In this document: positions 9,511-17,811 of the stretch, one piece after another | How the letters are laid out: every line of letters starts with the position of its first letter | Position numbering within the stretch: the first letter of the stretch is position 1 | Origin: Pyrenophora tritici-repentis | Taxonomy: Eukaryota > Ascomycota > Dothideomycetes > Pleosporales > Pleosporaceae | DNA length: 64,000 bases | Direction: 5' to 3' | NCBI RefSeq assembly: GCF_003171515.1 | Contig: NC_089394.1 | Coordinates: 1,550,001-1,614,000 of the forward strand | Made by a program: the position numbers and the translations under genes | Notes under the pieces: model-generated | What the model was told of the DNA's origin: nothing | The model's input: the letters and a program-made list of their open reading frames with translations, nothing else | The model's database searches: none

Positions 9511-12479
9511 TCAAGGCCAGTAACTCCCCGTTTGCGTCACCTGTCTTGATCGTCAAGAAACCTGGAGGAGGTCTCCGCATATGTGTCGACTACCGAGCAC
9601 TCAACAACGTCACTAAGAAGAATCGAAATGCGCCACCAGCCATCAAAGAAACTCTAGCGCGCATGGCCAAAGTTCAGATTATGTCTCTCGTCGATGTTGT
9701 AGCCGCTTTCAACACCGTTCGGATTAAAGAAGGTGACGAAGAGAAAACCGCCTTCCTCACCCGGTACGGACTCTATGAGTATATGGTCATGCCCTTTGGA
9801 CTGTGCAATGCACCAGGGACGTTCCAAAACTTCATCAACGAAACGCTGCGCGAATACTTGGACGTTATATGTACCGCCTACCTAGACGACATACTTATAT
9901 ATAGCGACAACGAGAAAGACCACCGTTCGCATGTCCTAAAGGTTCTCCGCAAGATTCAAGGCGCAGGACTATCGTTGGATCCCACGAAGTGCAAGTTCGA
10001 AACCAAGCGAGTCAAGTACTTAGGCTTGATCCTCACCACCGACGGCATCGAAATGGATCCGGAGAAGGTCTCCACTGTCCTCGATTGGCAACTGCCGAGA
10101 TCAGTGAAGGACATGCAGTCTTTCCTCGGCTTCTGCAACTTCTATCGCCGGTTTATTAAAGGGTTCTCATATATCGCTAAGCCACTCACGGAACTCACCA
10201 AGGAGGGTAGTCAACGACATTTCCCTCTCCAAGCTAATGGACAAGCTGCGAAAGCCTTTGAACAGCTAAAGCTTGCGTTTAAAACAGCGGGCGTACTGTC
10301 CCACTTTGACCCAGATTTGGAAACGTGGCTCGAGACTGACGCGTCGGACTTCGTTACCGCAGCTATCCTCTCGCAGATGCACAAAGGTGTTCTACGACCT
10401 GTAGCGTTCTTATCACATAAGATGACACCTGCCGAGTGCAACTACGAGATCTATGACAAGGAGCTCCTCGCGATTGTTCGAGCATTCGAGGAGTGGAGGT
10501 TTGAACTGTCAGGTACTGATGATCCCATCTTGGTATTGTCAGACCACCAGGCCCTCCAGACGTTCATGACAACCAAACGCCTCAACCGACGGCAAGCTCG
10601 ATGGGCTGAGTTCCTAGCTGAGTTCAATTTTAGAGTCAAATACCGTCCTGGTAAACAAGGAACTAAGCCCGACGCACTCACTCGCCGACCGGGCGATCTT
10701 CCAGCTAACGCCGAGGATGAGCGACGTCAACACCAGGTACAAGTGATCCTCAAGCCTGACCAGGTGGATCCTGAGTGTCGAGTTGCCACCTTTAGCTTCC
10801 ACTTCGACGGTGGCTCCCGACACGCTGTATATCTGGCCAACGCCCTCGGTGACGAGCTCCGGACGTCCCCAGTCTCCTTGGCCATGATGATGTACCAAGA
10901 CAGTGAAACGGACGACTTTAGCGACGAATACCTCTTCGCTCTCGGAGACACAGCGGAGGTCGATGACACGTCCGCTGCACCGCTTACGGAGCCGGACACG
11001 TCGCTGGACGAAGCCAATATCCTCCAGACCGTTCGACAAGCTTACCCGGATGACGACATCGTTCAAGTTATCCTCAAAGCCAAAGCTGATGGCCAGCGCC
11101 GCATCCCGTACCACCTAATTCACGGTCCAAACAGGATACGCTTAGAGCTTGGTGATTGCTCAATACACGACGGAGTCTTCTATGTCAAGAAGAAGGTCTA
11201 CATCCCCGAATCAGGCACCCTGCGCACCCGGATCATCGAACGCGTACACCGATCCTATTGCGGTGGCCATAGCGGCAAACACGGTAGCTACGACATGTTA
11301 AACCGCTGGTACTACTGGCCGAAGATGATAAATGATGTAGCACAGTACGTCAAGAACTGTTTGGCCTGTCGGAGATCGAAATCTTACCGCGATGGGAAAC
11401 ACGGGCTCCTACATCCACTCCCGATACCTGAGCGATATTGGAGTAGCATCAGCATGGACTATATCACGCACCTGCCTCCTTGCACCGATAACGGCCGCAC
11501 ATATACCAACGTCTTAGTGATTGTTGATCGGCTTAGCAAGAAGAAGAAGTTTATACCTGTGGTGGACCTAAAGGTTGATACCCTTGTGAAAGCCTTCGTC
11601 GATACTGGGACTACCGCTTTCCGCCTCACTAAGGGCTATGACCCGAAGTCTGGTCTTGAACCACCTAAGGTGAACACTGGTCTCACTGCCCCAGCTCGCA
11701 GAGATCAAGACAACGCCAACAAGTTTGCAGAAAAGCTAGACGCGCTACGCAAAGCCCTTCGGCTCGAACTACAATGGTCACAAGCTAAACAGGCGGAATA
11801 CGCAAACGACGCCCGGCTCCCAGCGCCTGAGTTTAAGGTCGGCGATCAAGTTATGTTGGACGCCCGTAACTTCCGTACTACACGTCCTAGTCTATCACTT
11901 GACTTCAAGAACCGCGGTCCCTTCACTGTCACACGCGTCATTGACAATATGGCTTACGAACTACTCCTGCCTCCAGAGATGGGCAAGCTCCACAACGTCT
12001 TCCACCCGTGGTTACTACACTTACACGAGGAGGCTCCGCTGCCTGGTCAACTGCGCGATTCCGCACCAGCTGAGTTCGCCGATCCCGACGAGGAAGATGG
12101 TACAAGCTATGAAGTGGAAGCCGTCCTAGACTCCCGCGTCAACAAGAGACTTAAAGACCCCTACTCTCGCAGCGGTCTTCTCCAATACTTAGTGCGATGG
12201 ACCAACTACCCCGCCGGCACCGACAACCCATCTTGGGAACCATACATGAACCTGGTGGACTCCGCAGACATTGTCCAACAGTACCATGAGTCCCGCCCTA
12301 AAGCTCCAGGACCACATCGAAAGTTTGCGACGCTCGCAGGCAAACAGGATTTACTTATGATTACAGTGATCGCATCCTCTAACAATCCTAAGCCTCCACC
12401 AGGAGCCCCGACGATACAGCAGACGGAGGAGACTATTGGCCCGCGTAGCTTTCGCAATACCGGCAACATTGCTGTTTAG
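9492..12479 (+). CDS. pol: Pol polyprotein (RT-RNase H-integrase-chromodomain), deleted
   Basis: Reverse-transcriptase homology already begins in this frame near 9393, before the first ATG (HPIDLLPDTTPPKPHVYGLT). RT motifs include KKPGGGLRICVDYRALN and YLDDILIYS (catalytic YxDD). RNase H follows (ETDASDFVTAAILSQ, SDHQALQTFM, then YRPGKQGTKPDALTRR). The integrase N-terminal His/Cys finger is intact (VHRSYCGGH ... NCLACRRSK), and SMDYITHLP gives the first catalytic Asp. At about 11602 the frame jumps from VKAFVD straight to TGTTAFRLTKGYDP. The part with the second Asp and Glu is therefore missing, without breaking the frame. The C-terminus has a chromodomain (EVEAVLDSRVN ... YLVRWTNYPAGTDNPSWEP). 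No protease is present. Confidence 0.85.
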   Translation: MLQKGLIKASNSPFASPVLIVKKPGGGLRICVDYRALNNVTKKNRNAPPAIKETLARMAKVQIMSLVDVVAAFNTVRIKEGDEEKTAFLTRYGLYEYMVMPFGLCNAPGTFQNFINETLREYLDVICTAYLDDILIYSDNEKDHRSHVLKVLRKIQGAGLSLDPTKCKFETKRVKYLGLILTTDGIEMDPEKVSTVLDWQLPRSVKDMQSFLGFCNFYRRFIKGFSYIAKPLTELTKEGSQRHFPLQANGQAAKAFEQLKLAFKTAGVLSHFDPDLETWLETDASDFVTAAILSQMHKGVLRPVAFLSHKMTPAECNYEIYDKELLAIVRAFEEWRFELSGTDDPILVLSDHQALQTFMTTKRLNRRQARWAEFLAEFNFRVKYRPGKQGTKPDALTRRPGDLPANAEDERRQHQVQVILKPDQVDPECRVATFSFHFDGGSRHAVYLANALGDELRTSPVSLAMMMYQDSETDDFSDEYLFALGDTAEVDDTSAAPLTEPDTSLDEANILQTVRQAYPDDDIVQVILKAKADGQRRIPYHLIHGPNRIRLELGDCSIHDGVFYVKKKVYIPESGTLRTRIIERVHRSYCGGHSGKHGSYDMLNRWYYWPKMINDVAQYVKNCLACRRSKSYRDGKHGLLHPLPIPERYWSSISMDYITHLPPCTDNGRTYTNVLVIVDRLSKKKKFIPVVDLKVDTLVKAFVDTGTTAFRLTKGYDPKSGLEPPKVNTGLTAPARRDQDNANKFAEKLDALRKALRLELQWSQAKQAEYANDARLPAPEFKVGDQVMLDARNFRTTRPSLSLDFKNRGPFTVTRVIDNMAYELLLPPEMGKLHNVFHPWLLHLHEEAPLPGQLRDSAPAEFADPDEEDGTSYEVEAVLDSRVNKRLKDPYSRSGLLQYLVRWTNYPAGTDNPSWEPYMNLVDSADIVQQYHESRPKAPGPHRKFATLAGKQDLLMITVIASSNNPKPPPGAPTIQQTEETIGPRSFRNTGNIAV

Positions 12480-12555
12480 GCTTACAGAAGCTTTTGCAAA
12501 GCAAGCTAGACAACTCTTTTTAATTACTTTAAGCGACGGAACCTGCTTTTTTTTG

Positions 12556-12567
12556 AAGGGGGGGTAG
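12556..12567 (+). promoter_or_regulatory. polypurine tract of Gypsy element
   Basis: GAAGGGGGGG followed by TAG lies immediately before the TGTGATG that began the 3' LTR before the MITE inserted. This is the expected position of the plus-strand primer site of an LTR retrotransposon. Confidence 0.7.
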
Positions 12568-12574
12568 TGTGATG

Positions 12575-12734
12575 CACAGTCCGCAACAATCAATTAAGTG
12601 GGTCCTAGAAGGTTCAGATTGGATTGATTGATTACCGCTTTAAGCCTAGTAGTTACCTATAGGAGTTTAAGCCCTACCTAGATAGGTAAGTGGGTCTAGG
12701 AGAGTGACCGGATTGAATTGATTGTTGCGGAGTC
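12575..12734. mobile_element. 160-bp MITE inside the 3' LTR (MITE copy 1)
   Basis: A 160-bp element starting CACAGTCCGCAACAATCAAT and ending ATTGATTGTTGCGGAGTC, with inverted ends. It is flanked by the 10-bp direct repeat TAGTGTGATG (12565-12574, 12735-12744), of which seven bases are the first bases of the LTR. It has no coding capacity. The interior is itself partly palindromic. The 8-10 bp target duplications suggest a Mutator-like family. It is the newest of the three nested layers. Confidence 0.9.
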
Positions 12735-12737
12735 TAG

Positions 12738-12916
12738 TGTGATGGATCAAACCTACGATCCCTCACGCGATCACGTGCCATACAATCACGTGCCACGCTG
12801 GCAGTTGGCCCGTGCGAGGAATAATAAAGTTCCCCTCGTACTTGTATATAGATCTGTACACACAATCTCACTTATTAGAGGCATCCTAACTATTGCAGTG
12901 TACTAGTGCCTTTACA
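12738..12916 (+). repeat. 3' LTR of Gypsy element
   Basis: 179 bp, identical by eye to the 5' LTR. Its true left boundary before the MITE insertion was 12568; the TGTGATG there and at 12738 is the duplicated target. It ends in TTTACA at 12916, followed by the AGAT target repeat. Confidence 0.9.
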
Positions 12917-13611
12917 AGATCACTACTATAGCTTGCATCTACGCTAATAGTACGTCGCTAACGCCCACCCTTATCTATTAGGTTTAATCTAGAGCTATTT
13001 AAGTGAAAGGGGCTGACCCTAAAGGCAATTGCCAGAAAGAATCAGATGAATTCGTTAACCTAAGATCTATGGAGGGCTATCCGGCTATATAGTTTCTTCG
13101 GATAGACATCCGGCTTCCGGATATCTTTACCGGTAACCGATGTGTCGGGCGGGTCCTTTGTCCGGTATCGGCAGGTTCTGATGTTCTGGTCTCCGAGGCT
13201 TCCAGCCGAGTCTCATCCGACTGGGCCTAGCCCATTACATAAGAATAGGAGTTGCAGCGGTAAAAAAGTAAGGCAATTTAGCTTCGTAAGTAGTAGAAGC
13301 TTACTAAAGCTTAAGTACTTAAAGAGCGTCGTTTAAAGCGAGTTGCAGCGAAGGAGGAGTGGAAGCGCTTAGCTGCTAAGAAAGCCCTTTAGCGCGAGGA
13401 AGATAAGATAGCGAAGTAGCTTTAGAAATAACTTTAAAATAATATTAAATTATACTAAAAGGGTAAGAGTTAAAGCCTTAAGCCTACTAACGCTGCTGCG
13501 ACTGTTATAGCTAATAGGATTCCTCTTGTTATTAATAAAGCTGCATCGGCTGCTCCGCAGCTCACCCAACGCAGCCGGCCAATAAGACCACCTACAAAGC
13601 TGCTCATGTAA
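12917..13611 (+). pseudogene. Pogo-type transposase, 3' remnant
   Basis: The frame that stopped at the Gypsy insertion resumes with ITTIACIYANSTSLTPTLIY, the family's catalytic-core strand after the first Asp. Recognisable homology is then lost for about 160 bp, so most of the DDE core is deleted. A basic, Lys/Arg-rich tail follows (RRLKRVAAKEEWKRLAAKKAL) with scattered TAG/TAA codons, ending LTQRSRPIRPPTKLLM and a stop near 13609. The tail resembles the basic C-termini of Pogo-type transposases. Confidence 0.6.
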
Positions 13612-13731
13612 TAAAAAACTCCTAATATACTCTGTAATGTGATAAAAACCTAACACTAAAAATTCCTGTGAAATTATCTATTGTGGGTGGCTGTATAGGC
13701 TGAAGTTTAAGGTGGGCAATTTGTGGTGTTC

Positions 13732-13805
13732 GTGCATTCGGTGGGGCCGTGCATTCGGTGGGGCCGTGCATTCGGTGGGGCCGTGCATTCGGTGGTGGAA
13801 CACGT
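13732..13805 (-). repeat. right terminal inverted repeat with 17-bp tandem units
   Basis: Four consecutive units of GTGCATTCGGTGGGGCC (13732-13748, 13749-13765, 13766-13782, 13783-13798, the last one altered), then TGGAACACGT up to the TA at 13806. The left end has only two such units, so the right end has been lengthened by two units or the left shortened. Confidence 0.85.
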
Positions 13806-14137
13806 TAGAGCACCGGTCAACTTCGCTCCGCGCAAGCTGCTTGGCCACAAGTAGAATAGCCTACTTTTTGGCCAGATCGGGCTTGGCGTGTTGAGTTTTA
13901 CTCGTCCCCCGGATGTGCTTGCAGGGCGGGATCGCGACAAAACCGGCTTAGTCGAATGCGCCACACTTACGGGGTCCTGGACTGGACTCATCCTGCAGCA
14001 CGGACCCTTGGAGGACCAAACGATGGTCAGGCGTATAGCTAACTTTCTAGCAACTCAACGATTCTGTCAACGGCAAGAGGATATACATTATTCTTGTACT
14101 CGGTGTAATGATCAGTGTTATGTTTCCATGATAGTTT
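13806..14137. other. short spacer after the Pogo element
   Basis: About 330 bp with no recognisable coding. An open frame 13888-14145 has no domain. Confidence 0.4.
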
Positions 14138-14805
14138 ATGTGTAAGCAGTATGTATCGCACTCTATGTCTCCTCATGACAATGGAGACAGTAGAAGGGGT
14201 TTTTCCGCTCGTTTTAGTCAGGCTCCCAGGTGGAAGGGCTCGCGAAAGCGCGGCAAGCTGTTCTTGTTTTACAACCATAACCACACACCCCCATCCGCAA
14301 TCCGAAAGCGACATCACTGGCGCTCATATGCGTCATACACACTATGGGCTGTAATCTCTTCACCTTTGCTAAACCTGTGCGTGCATTTCAGACCACTAAT
14401 GGGATTGTTGACGTTACTTACGCGCAACAGCACAGCCTCCGCTCACCAACACAGATAAGGGTGTGCTGCGGAAAGCTTCAGGGCGAAAGAATATCGCGCG
14501 CTGCGATTCTTTCATACGACAAATCATCCAACGAGAACTACATATCTCATCGGCTCGTTTCAAACGTCCTTCGCGAGGACACCCAGCCATTCGATAAAGA
14601 CGCAACGATACGTATACGGACACAGATGCATAGCGAAGAAGCGGAAGGGTATGTTGATCTCTACTGGTACTTGGAGCACGACCCAGAGCATCAGCATAAC
14701 ACACGGTTCCTCGTAACCAAGACAGACGACCCACCATATGATGCTGTGTTGGGCAAGGCAGACGCGAGACGATACGGTCTGGCGACCCGACAGGGCAGAC
14801 GATGA
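14138..14805 (+). CDS. second orphan retropepsin-like protein, altered catalytic triad
   Basis: The most likely model joins an Arg-rich first exon (ATG about 14138, to 14349) to 14392-14805 through a short intron (GTAATC ... GCATTTCAG, 14350-14391). The frame stays open and phase 0, giving about 208 residues. Alternatively the protein starts at 14344. The second half resembles the core of the protein at 2878-3698. It has a hydrophobic segment and YDKSSNENYIS where the other has LDSGCENVNLIS, and it ends with YDAVLGKADARRYGL where the other has FDLLMGKADLVRLRL. The Asp-Ser-Gly triad is replaced by Asp-Lys-Ser, so proteolytic activity is doubtful and a binding role is more likely. It lies on the opposite side of the transposon nest from its relative. 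Confidence 0.5.
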
Positions 14806-15968
14806 CGATAGAACAGACAGACTCTTGACTGTTTTATCTAATATTTTACAAGGGATTTTTTTCGGACACTGTGTCTTCAAAGAAGACTTATTCCAGTCAT
14901 TACAGCCTTTTCTAGTGAGGTCGCAAATTTCCTACCCATAATGTACCATAATGTCACTCATTTTCGATAGTAGGTATCTAGAGTTATGTTCAGTTATTTA
15001 GTCTTGGTAATCTATCGCAAATTCGGTACAGGCATCTTTTCTACGTTATCACTTATACACTAGTGCCCGCATAGGACACGATCATCCAATATATAACGAC
15101 CCTGGCAGCTGGTCTTCTCGGATTGGCACACTCGAGTTTGATGCATCGAACAATTCCGCCCCAGTAGGTTGTGTTGAATCACGAGAATACAGGCAAAGGT
15201 GCTGACGAGCTACCTGTAAATCTGGACTATACCTTTCGGGTTTCTTCTATCGCTCGACCCCTGACGCTAATCTGATCTGGGAATAGTGGGTGACACAGGT
15301 CCGGACAACGGTAACGTTCCCTGGGTAGGCAGCGTTGAACTCCGTCTAGTTTTTTTTACAGTGCCATCTCGAGGATTATATGCCTGGTTTATAAAATAAA
15401 TGCTTTCTCAGCAACAACGAGGGAATGACATAGCGCCATGGTTGGTAGCTACTACTACGTAGGTATCTAGGTAGACTTGGATGCTTGACCACAATTGAAG
15501 TACGAACTAGCTTGACATGATTCCCCTGCATGTTCAAGCTTAAGATCAGTATGGTCTCGAACAGTAGGCAGGGAGCTTACTATGTGTGTGACGCAGCCAG
15601 AAAGCCAACACGGATTGGCAAGTGTTAGTACATCTGAAAAGACCATACAACTGAGCTCGCATTGAGATTGGGTTCGACAATAATGAGGCGTAGCTGTCGC
15701 AGGCAAAAATGCTCGGTGCTTATCCGGATCAAACCGGGGTGCACAAAGTTGGATAGGGACGGTTCCATTGGCACAGAGAAGGCGCCTAGATGTCAACGCG
15801 TCCTGAGACGATCTACTGCGCCGCGACTAGTCAACCGCGAACCGCGAACCGAGAATCGATAACCAACGGTTAACTTACATACACCATGATGTGTCGATAA
15901 TCTATCGCAGATCCCTTTGAGGTTTATCAGATATCATAACCAGTTAATTTTGCGCACTCTCTGACCAC
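14806..15968. other. intergenic, no supported gene
   Basis: About 1.2 kb. Frames at 15467-15796 (minus) and 15662-15862 (plus) overlap and have no domain. The right end probably contains an undefined first exon of the following gene. Confidence 0.45.
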
Positions 15969-16558
15969 AGGTCTTGACCTCCGCACGATACCATCCAACA
16001 AAGATCGTCTTTATGTTGCACTCTACGCTCGGGGCGGATCACCCACTATGCCCGGCAAAGAAGACACGTAAGTAACTACATAGAGTATAATGCATATTTT
16101 GCAGAGGAGTTCATTGATAAATCTAATAATAACACAGTTACCACTGGGCGCTTGTGGTTGGCCCTAAAAACGAGAAAGAGGAGAAACAGGGCGATCAAGG
16201 CAAAGGCACGCGTTATCATGCAAAACACGGCATTACAGCGGAAGGACAAATGGAATGGCTCTTCGAAGAGAAGAAAACTTCCATGTTACCCACATCGGCG
16301 TTGCTCGTGCGAGTATTGATAGCCAAGGTGGAGAACAAAGATCGACTTCAATCCATTCTTCGAAACACACCATTCAAACAAGGCGTAGTGGGATGGAATT
16401 GTGTTGCCTGGGTACAAGAAGCATTGCAGAGTTTAGAAGCAGACGGAAAAGCTCTGGGGACAGGTGTGACGGAATGGACGAAGGTCAAAACAAGTGCAAT
16501 GGAATACTGTCAGCGAAAGAGGGAAGAGCATCGCTTTGATAGTTGGATCAAACTTTGA
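15969..16558 (+). CDS. DUF6914-like protein, 5' end undefined, late frameshift
   Basis: Coding is recognisable from about 15969, after an AG acceptor: LDLRTIPSNKDRLYVALYARGG. Exon end 16067 and exon start 16138 join as KEDTYHWALVVGPK across a 70-nt GT-AG intron. Conserved features are ALYARGG, the His-Trp after the intron, RYHAKHG, LVRVLIAKVENKDRLQ and GWNCVAWVQEAL. I recall this set from a fungal family annotated DUF6914, of unknown function; the family name is tentative. The first exon with the ATG was not found. Near 16550 the frame ends in TGA, but the next frame continues with FDMKKVPTYDLIEGKE and a TAA at 16618, the usual family ending. One extra A in ATCAAACTTTG explains the break, so the last roughly 20 residues are lost. 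Confidence 0.6.
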
Positions 16559-16644
16559 TATGAAAAAGGTGCCTACATACGACTTGATCGAGGGGAAGGA
16601 GACAATAATATAACGGTTGAGACTGGGCAATTGTGCATATATCC

Positions 16645-16770
16645 AGACTCCGCAACAATCAATCGGATCGGCATGATTGATTCCTATCTAGGTTAAAGGC
16701 TGCCTAATGAAGTAATTCTTTAACCTATATAGGAATCAATCATGTCAATCGATTGATTGTTGCGGAGTCT
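16645..16770. mobile_element. 126-bp foldback MITE relative (MITE copy 3)
   Basis: Perfect-looking terminal inverted repeats AGACTCCGCAACAATCAATCG / CGATTGATTGTTGCGGAGTCT. A palindromic interior (CATGATTGATTCCTAT ... ATAGGAATCAATCATG) means almost the whole element can fold back. The direct repeat GCATATAT flanks it (16635-16642, 16771-16778), with two extra C bases on the left. It shares its ends with the 160-bp MITEs but has a different, shorter interior. It lies between two convergent genes. Confidence 0.85.
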
Positions 16771-16777
16771 GCATATA

Positions 16778-17671
16778 TTAGTCAGTCACATCTCCAAAGT
16801 ATTTGAGCCGTATCCTTTCCATCTTCAGTTCTTCCGGCAGAGGCTGCAGGAATTTGTCGACGGCTTCTCGCCAGATTAAATTTCGCGGGTTTACATTCCA
16901 GGCAGTAGTGTACTCCCAGTAAGCAGGGTACCATCCAGCCGTTTCCCAATCAACAATACCAACGACTTTATCCCCAGAAGCGAGAATATTCGCGCTGTGC
17001 AAGTCTCCATGAGTGAATACCGGTGGAGGGGACCCATATTTGTCTTGCTGAGAGATGAGTTCACTGATCTCCGGATAATGGTTTGGCTGTGCTTCCAGAC
17101 CTCCTCGCAGGTACCTGTGAAAGTCGTGGATCGTCCTAAAAGGCCCGAAATGACCCGATGAACTAGGTAGCTTCATATCATACAAGGAGCCGCCATCTAC
17201 GTTAGCGACACCGATGCCATCCGGAGGCGTGATGCGACACATCTCCTCAACCATGTTCTTGAGCTGGGCTAGTATTCTCGCCCTACTTTCCTCTGAACGT
17301 ATACGCCAGCTGTCACAAACTGGTTCTCCGTGTATCCGCTCCATCACAATATATGTTCGGTTTTTGTGCGTGAAAGCGCAGTGAACGCGAGGGACTGGAA
17401 TCGAGGTATGCTTTGCGACGAATTGCATAGTTGAAGCCTCGCTAAGATCAACTTGAGTACCGCACTTTACGCATAGCTTCTTGAAAAGAAATAGTATGGG
17501 GATATCAGGTTGTTTTCGGAAGCGCCTAGCAAGCTTAATGGCGATGAGCGTTAGGTAGCGATTGAACGCAGTGGCGTTGATTGGCTGTGATTGCGCTATG
17601 CTGACGTGGCTCTCTTTCTCTGGGGCTACAGTATTGGACATTCTGTATTTGAAGTCGTTGGAGCCGGACAT
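16778..17671 (-). CDS. aminoglycoside phosphotransferase (APH)-family protein kinase-like enzyme
   Basis: Single-exon frame of 297 residues with the APH/choline-kinase fold. The Brenner-type catalytic motif THGDLHSANIL is at about 220-230 and the metal-binding IVDWETAG at about 239-246. The preceding hinge is YIVMERIHG (about 107-115), and IPVPRVHCAFTHKNRT is typical of fungal APH proteins. The family phosphorylates small molecules such as aminoglycosides, choline or homoserine; the substrate here is unknown, and drug resistance should not be assumed. The ATP-binding N-lobe starts with a degenerate glycine loop (LCVKCGTQVDLSEA). M11 is an alternative start. The stop codon overlaps the target duplication of the adjacent MITE by one base. 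Confidence 0.8.
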   Translation of the reverse strand: MSGSNDFKYRMSNTVAPEKESHVSIAQSQPINATAFNRYLTLIAIKLARRFRKQPDIPILFLFKKLCVKCGTQVDLSEASTMQFVAKHTSIPVPRVHCAFTHKNRTYIVMERIHGEPVCDSWRIRSEESRARILAQLKNMVEEMCRITPPDGIGVANVDGGSLYDMKLPSSSGHFGPFRTIHDFHRYLRGGLEAQPNHYPEISELISQQDKYGSPPPVFTHGDLHSANILASGDKVVGIVDWETAGWYPAYWEYTTAWNVNPRNLIWREAVDKFLQPLPEELKMERIRLKYFGDVTD

Positions 17672-17811
17672 ACAAATAGTGACCTGGAACAGCTGAGGCT
17701 ACCAAGAGAGTGTAGGTTTCAGCCAACTCCTGATCATGTTGTTCCGGAGCGCACGGCCTCCGCCGGGTCGGATGTACTTTCTACCGCGGACGCGATGCCA
17801 ACTTAATCACC

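Larger units (their letters stand above)
6956..12916 (+). mobile_element. Gypsy-type LTR retrotransposon (chromovirus), internally deleted, identical LTRs
   Basis: The two 179-bp LTRs begin TGTGATGG and end CCTTTACA, and I see no difference between them. The element is flanked by the 4-bp direct repeat AGAT (6952-6955 and 12917-12920). Removing it rejoins the host transposase frame (SNYK, stop, ITTIAC), so the insertion site is certain. Order inside: leader with a tandem duplication, gag, reverse transcriptase, RNase H, integrase zinc finger, a shortened integrase, chromodomain. Protease and most of the integrase core are absent. A 160-bp MITE with a 10-bp target duplication interrupts the 3' LTR start. 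Identical LTRs mean recent insertion, so an element lacking these enzymes was probably helped by a complete relative. Confidence 0.9.
6281..13805 (+). mobile_element. degraded Pogo/Fot1-type DNA transposon containing a nested Gypsy element
   Basis: Terminal inverted repeats are visible by eye. The left end (6281-6321) and right end (13765-13805, inverted) share ACGTGTTCCACCACCGA, then GGCCCCACCGAATGCA. Both are flanked by TA (6279-6280 and 13806-13807), the target site of Tc1/mariner/Pogo elements. Inside are pieces of a transposase pseudogene, interrupted by an LTR retrotransposon at 6956-12916. Without the retrotransposon the element is about 1.56 kb, shorter than an intact Pogo element, because the middle of the transposase is also deleted. 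It is non-functional and older than its insertion. Confidence 0.8.

Noticed and set aside
12600..12625. GGTTCAGATT resembling a tRNA T-loop
   Set aside because: Part of the MITE, without acceptor or anticodon stems; no tRNA was found anywhere in the window.
13732..13798. Regular short repeats as a CRISPR-like array
   Set aside because: Head-to-tail 17-bp units without spacers, inside a eukaryotic transposon terminal repeat.
16778..17671. Antibiotic-resistance gene
   Set aside because: The APH fold is common in fungal kinases of unknown substrate; nothing indicates aminoglycoside activity or bacterial origin.
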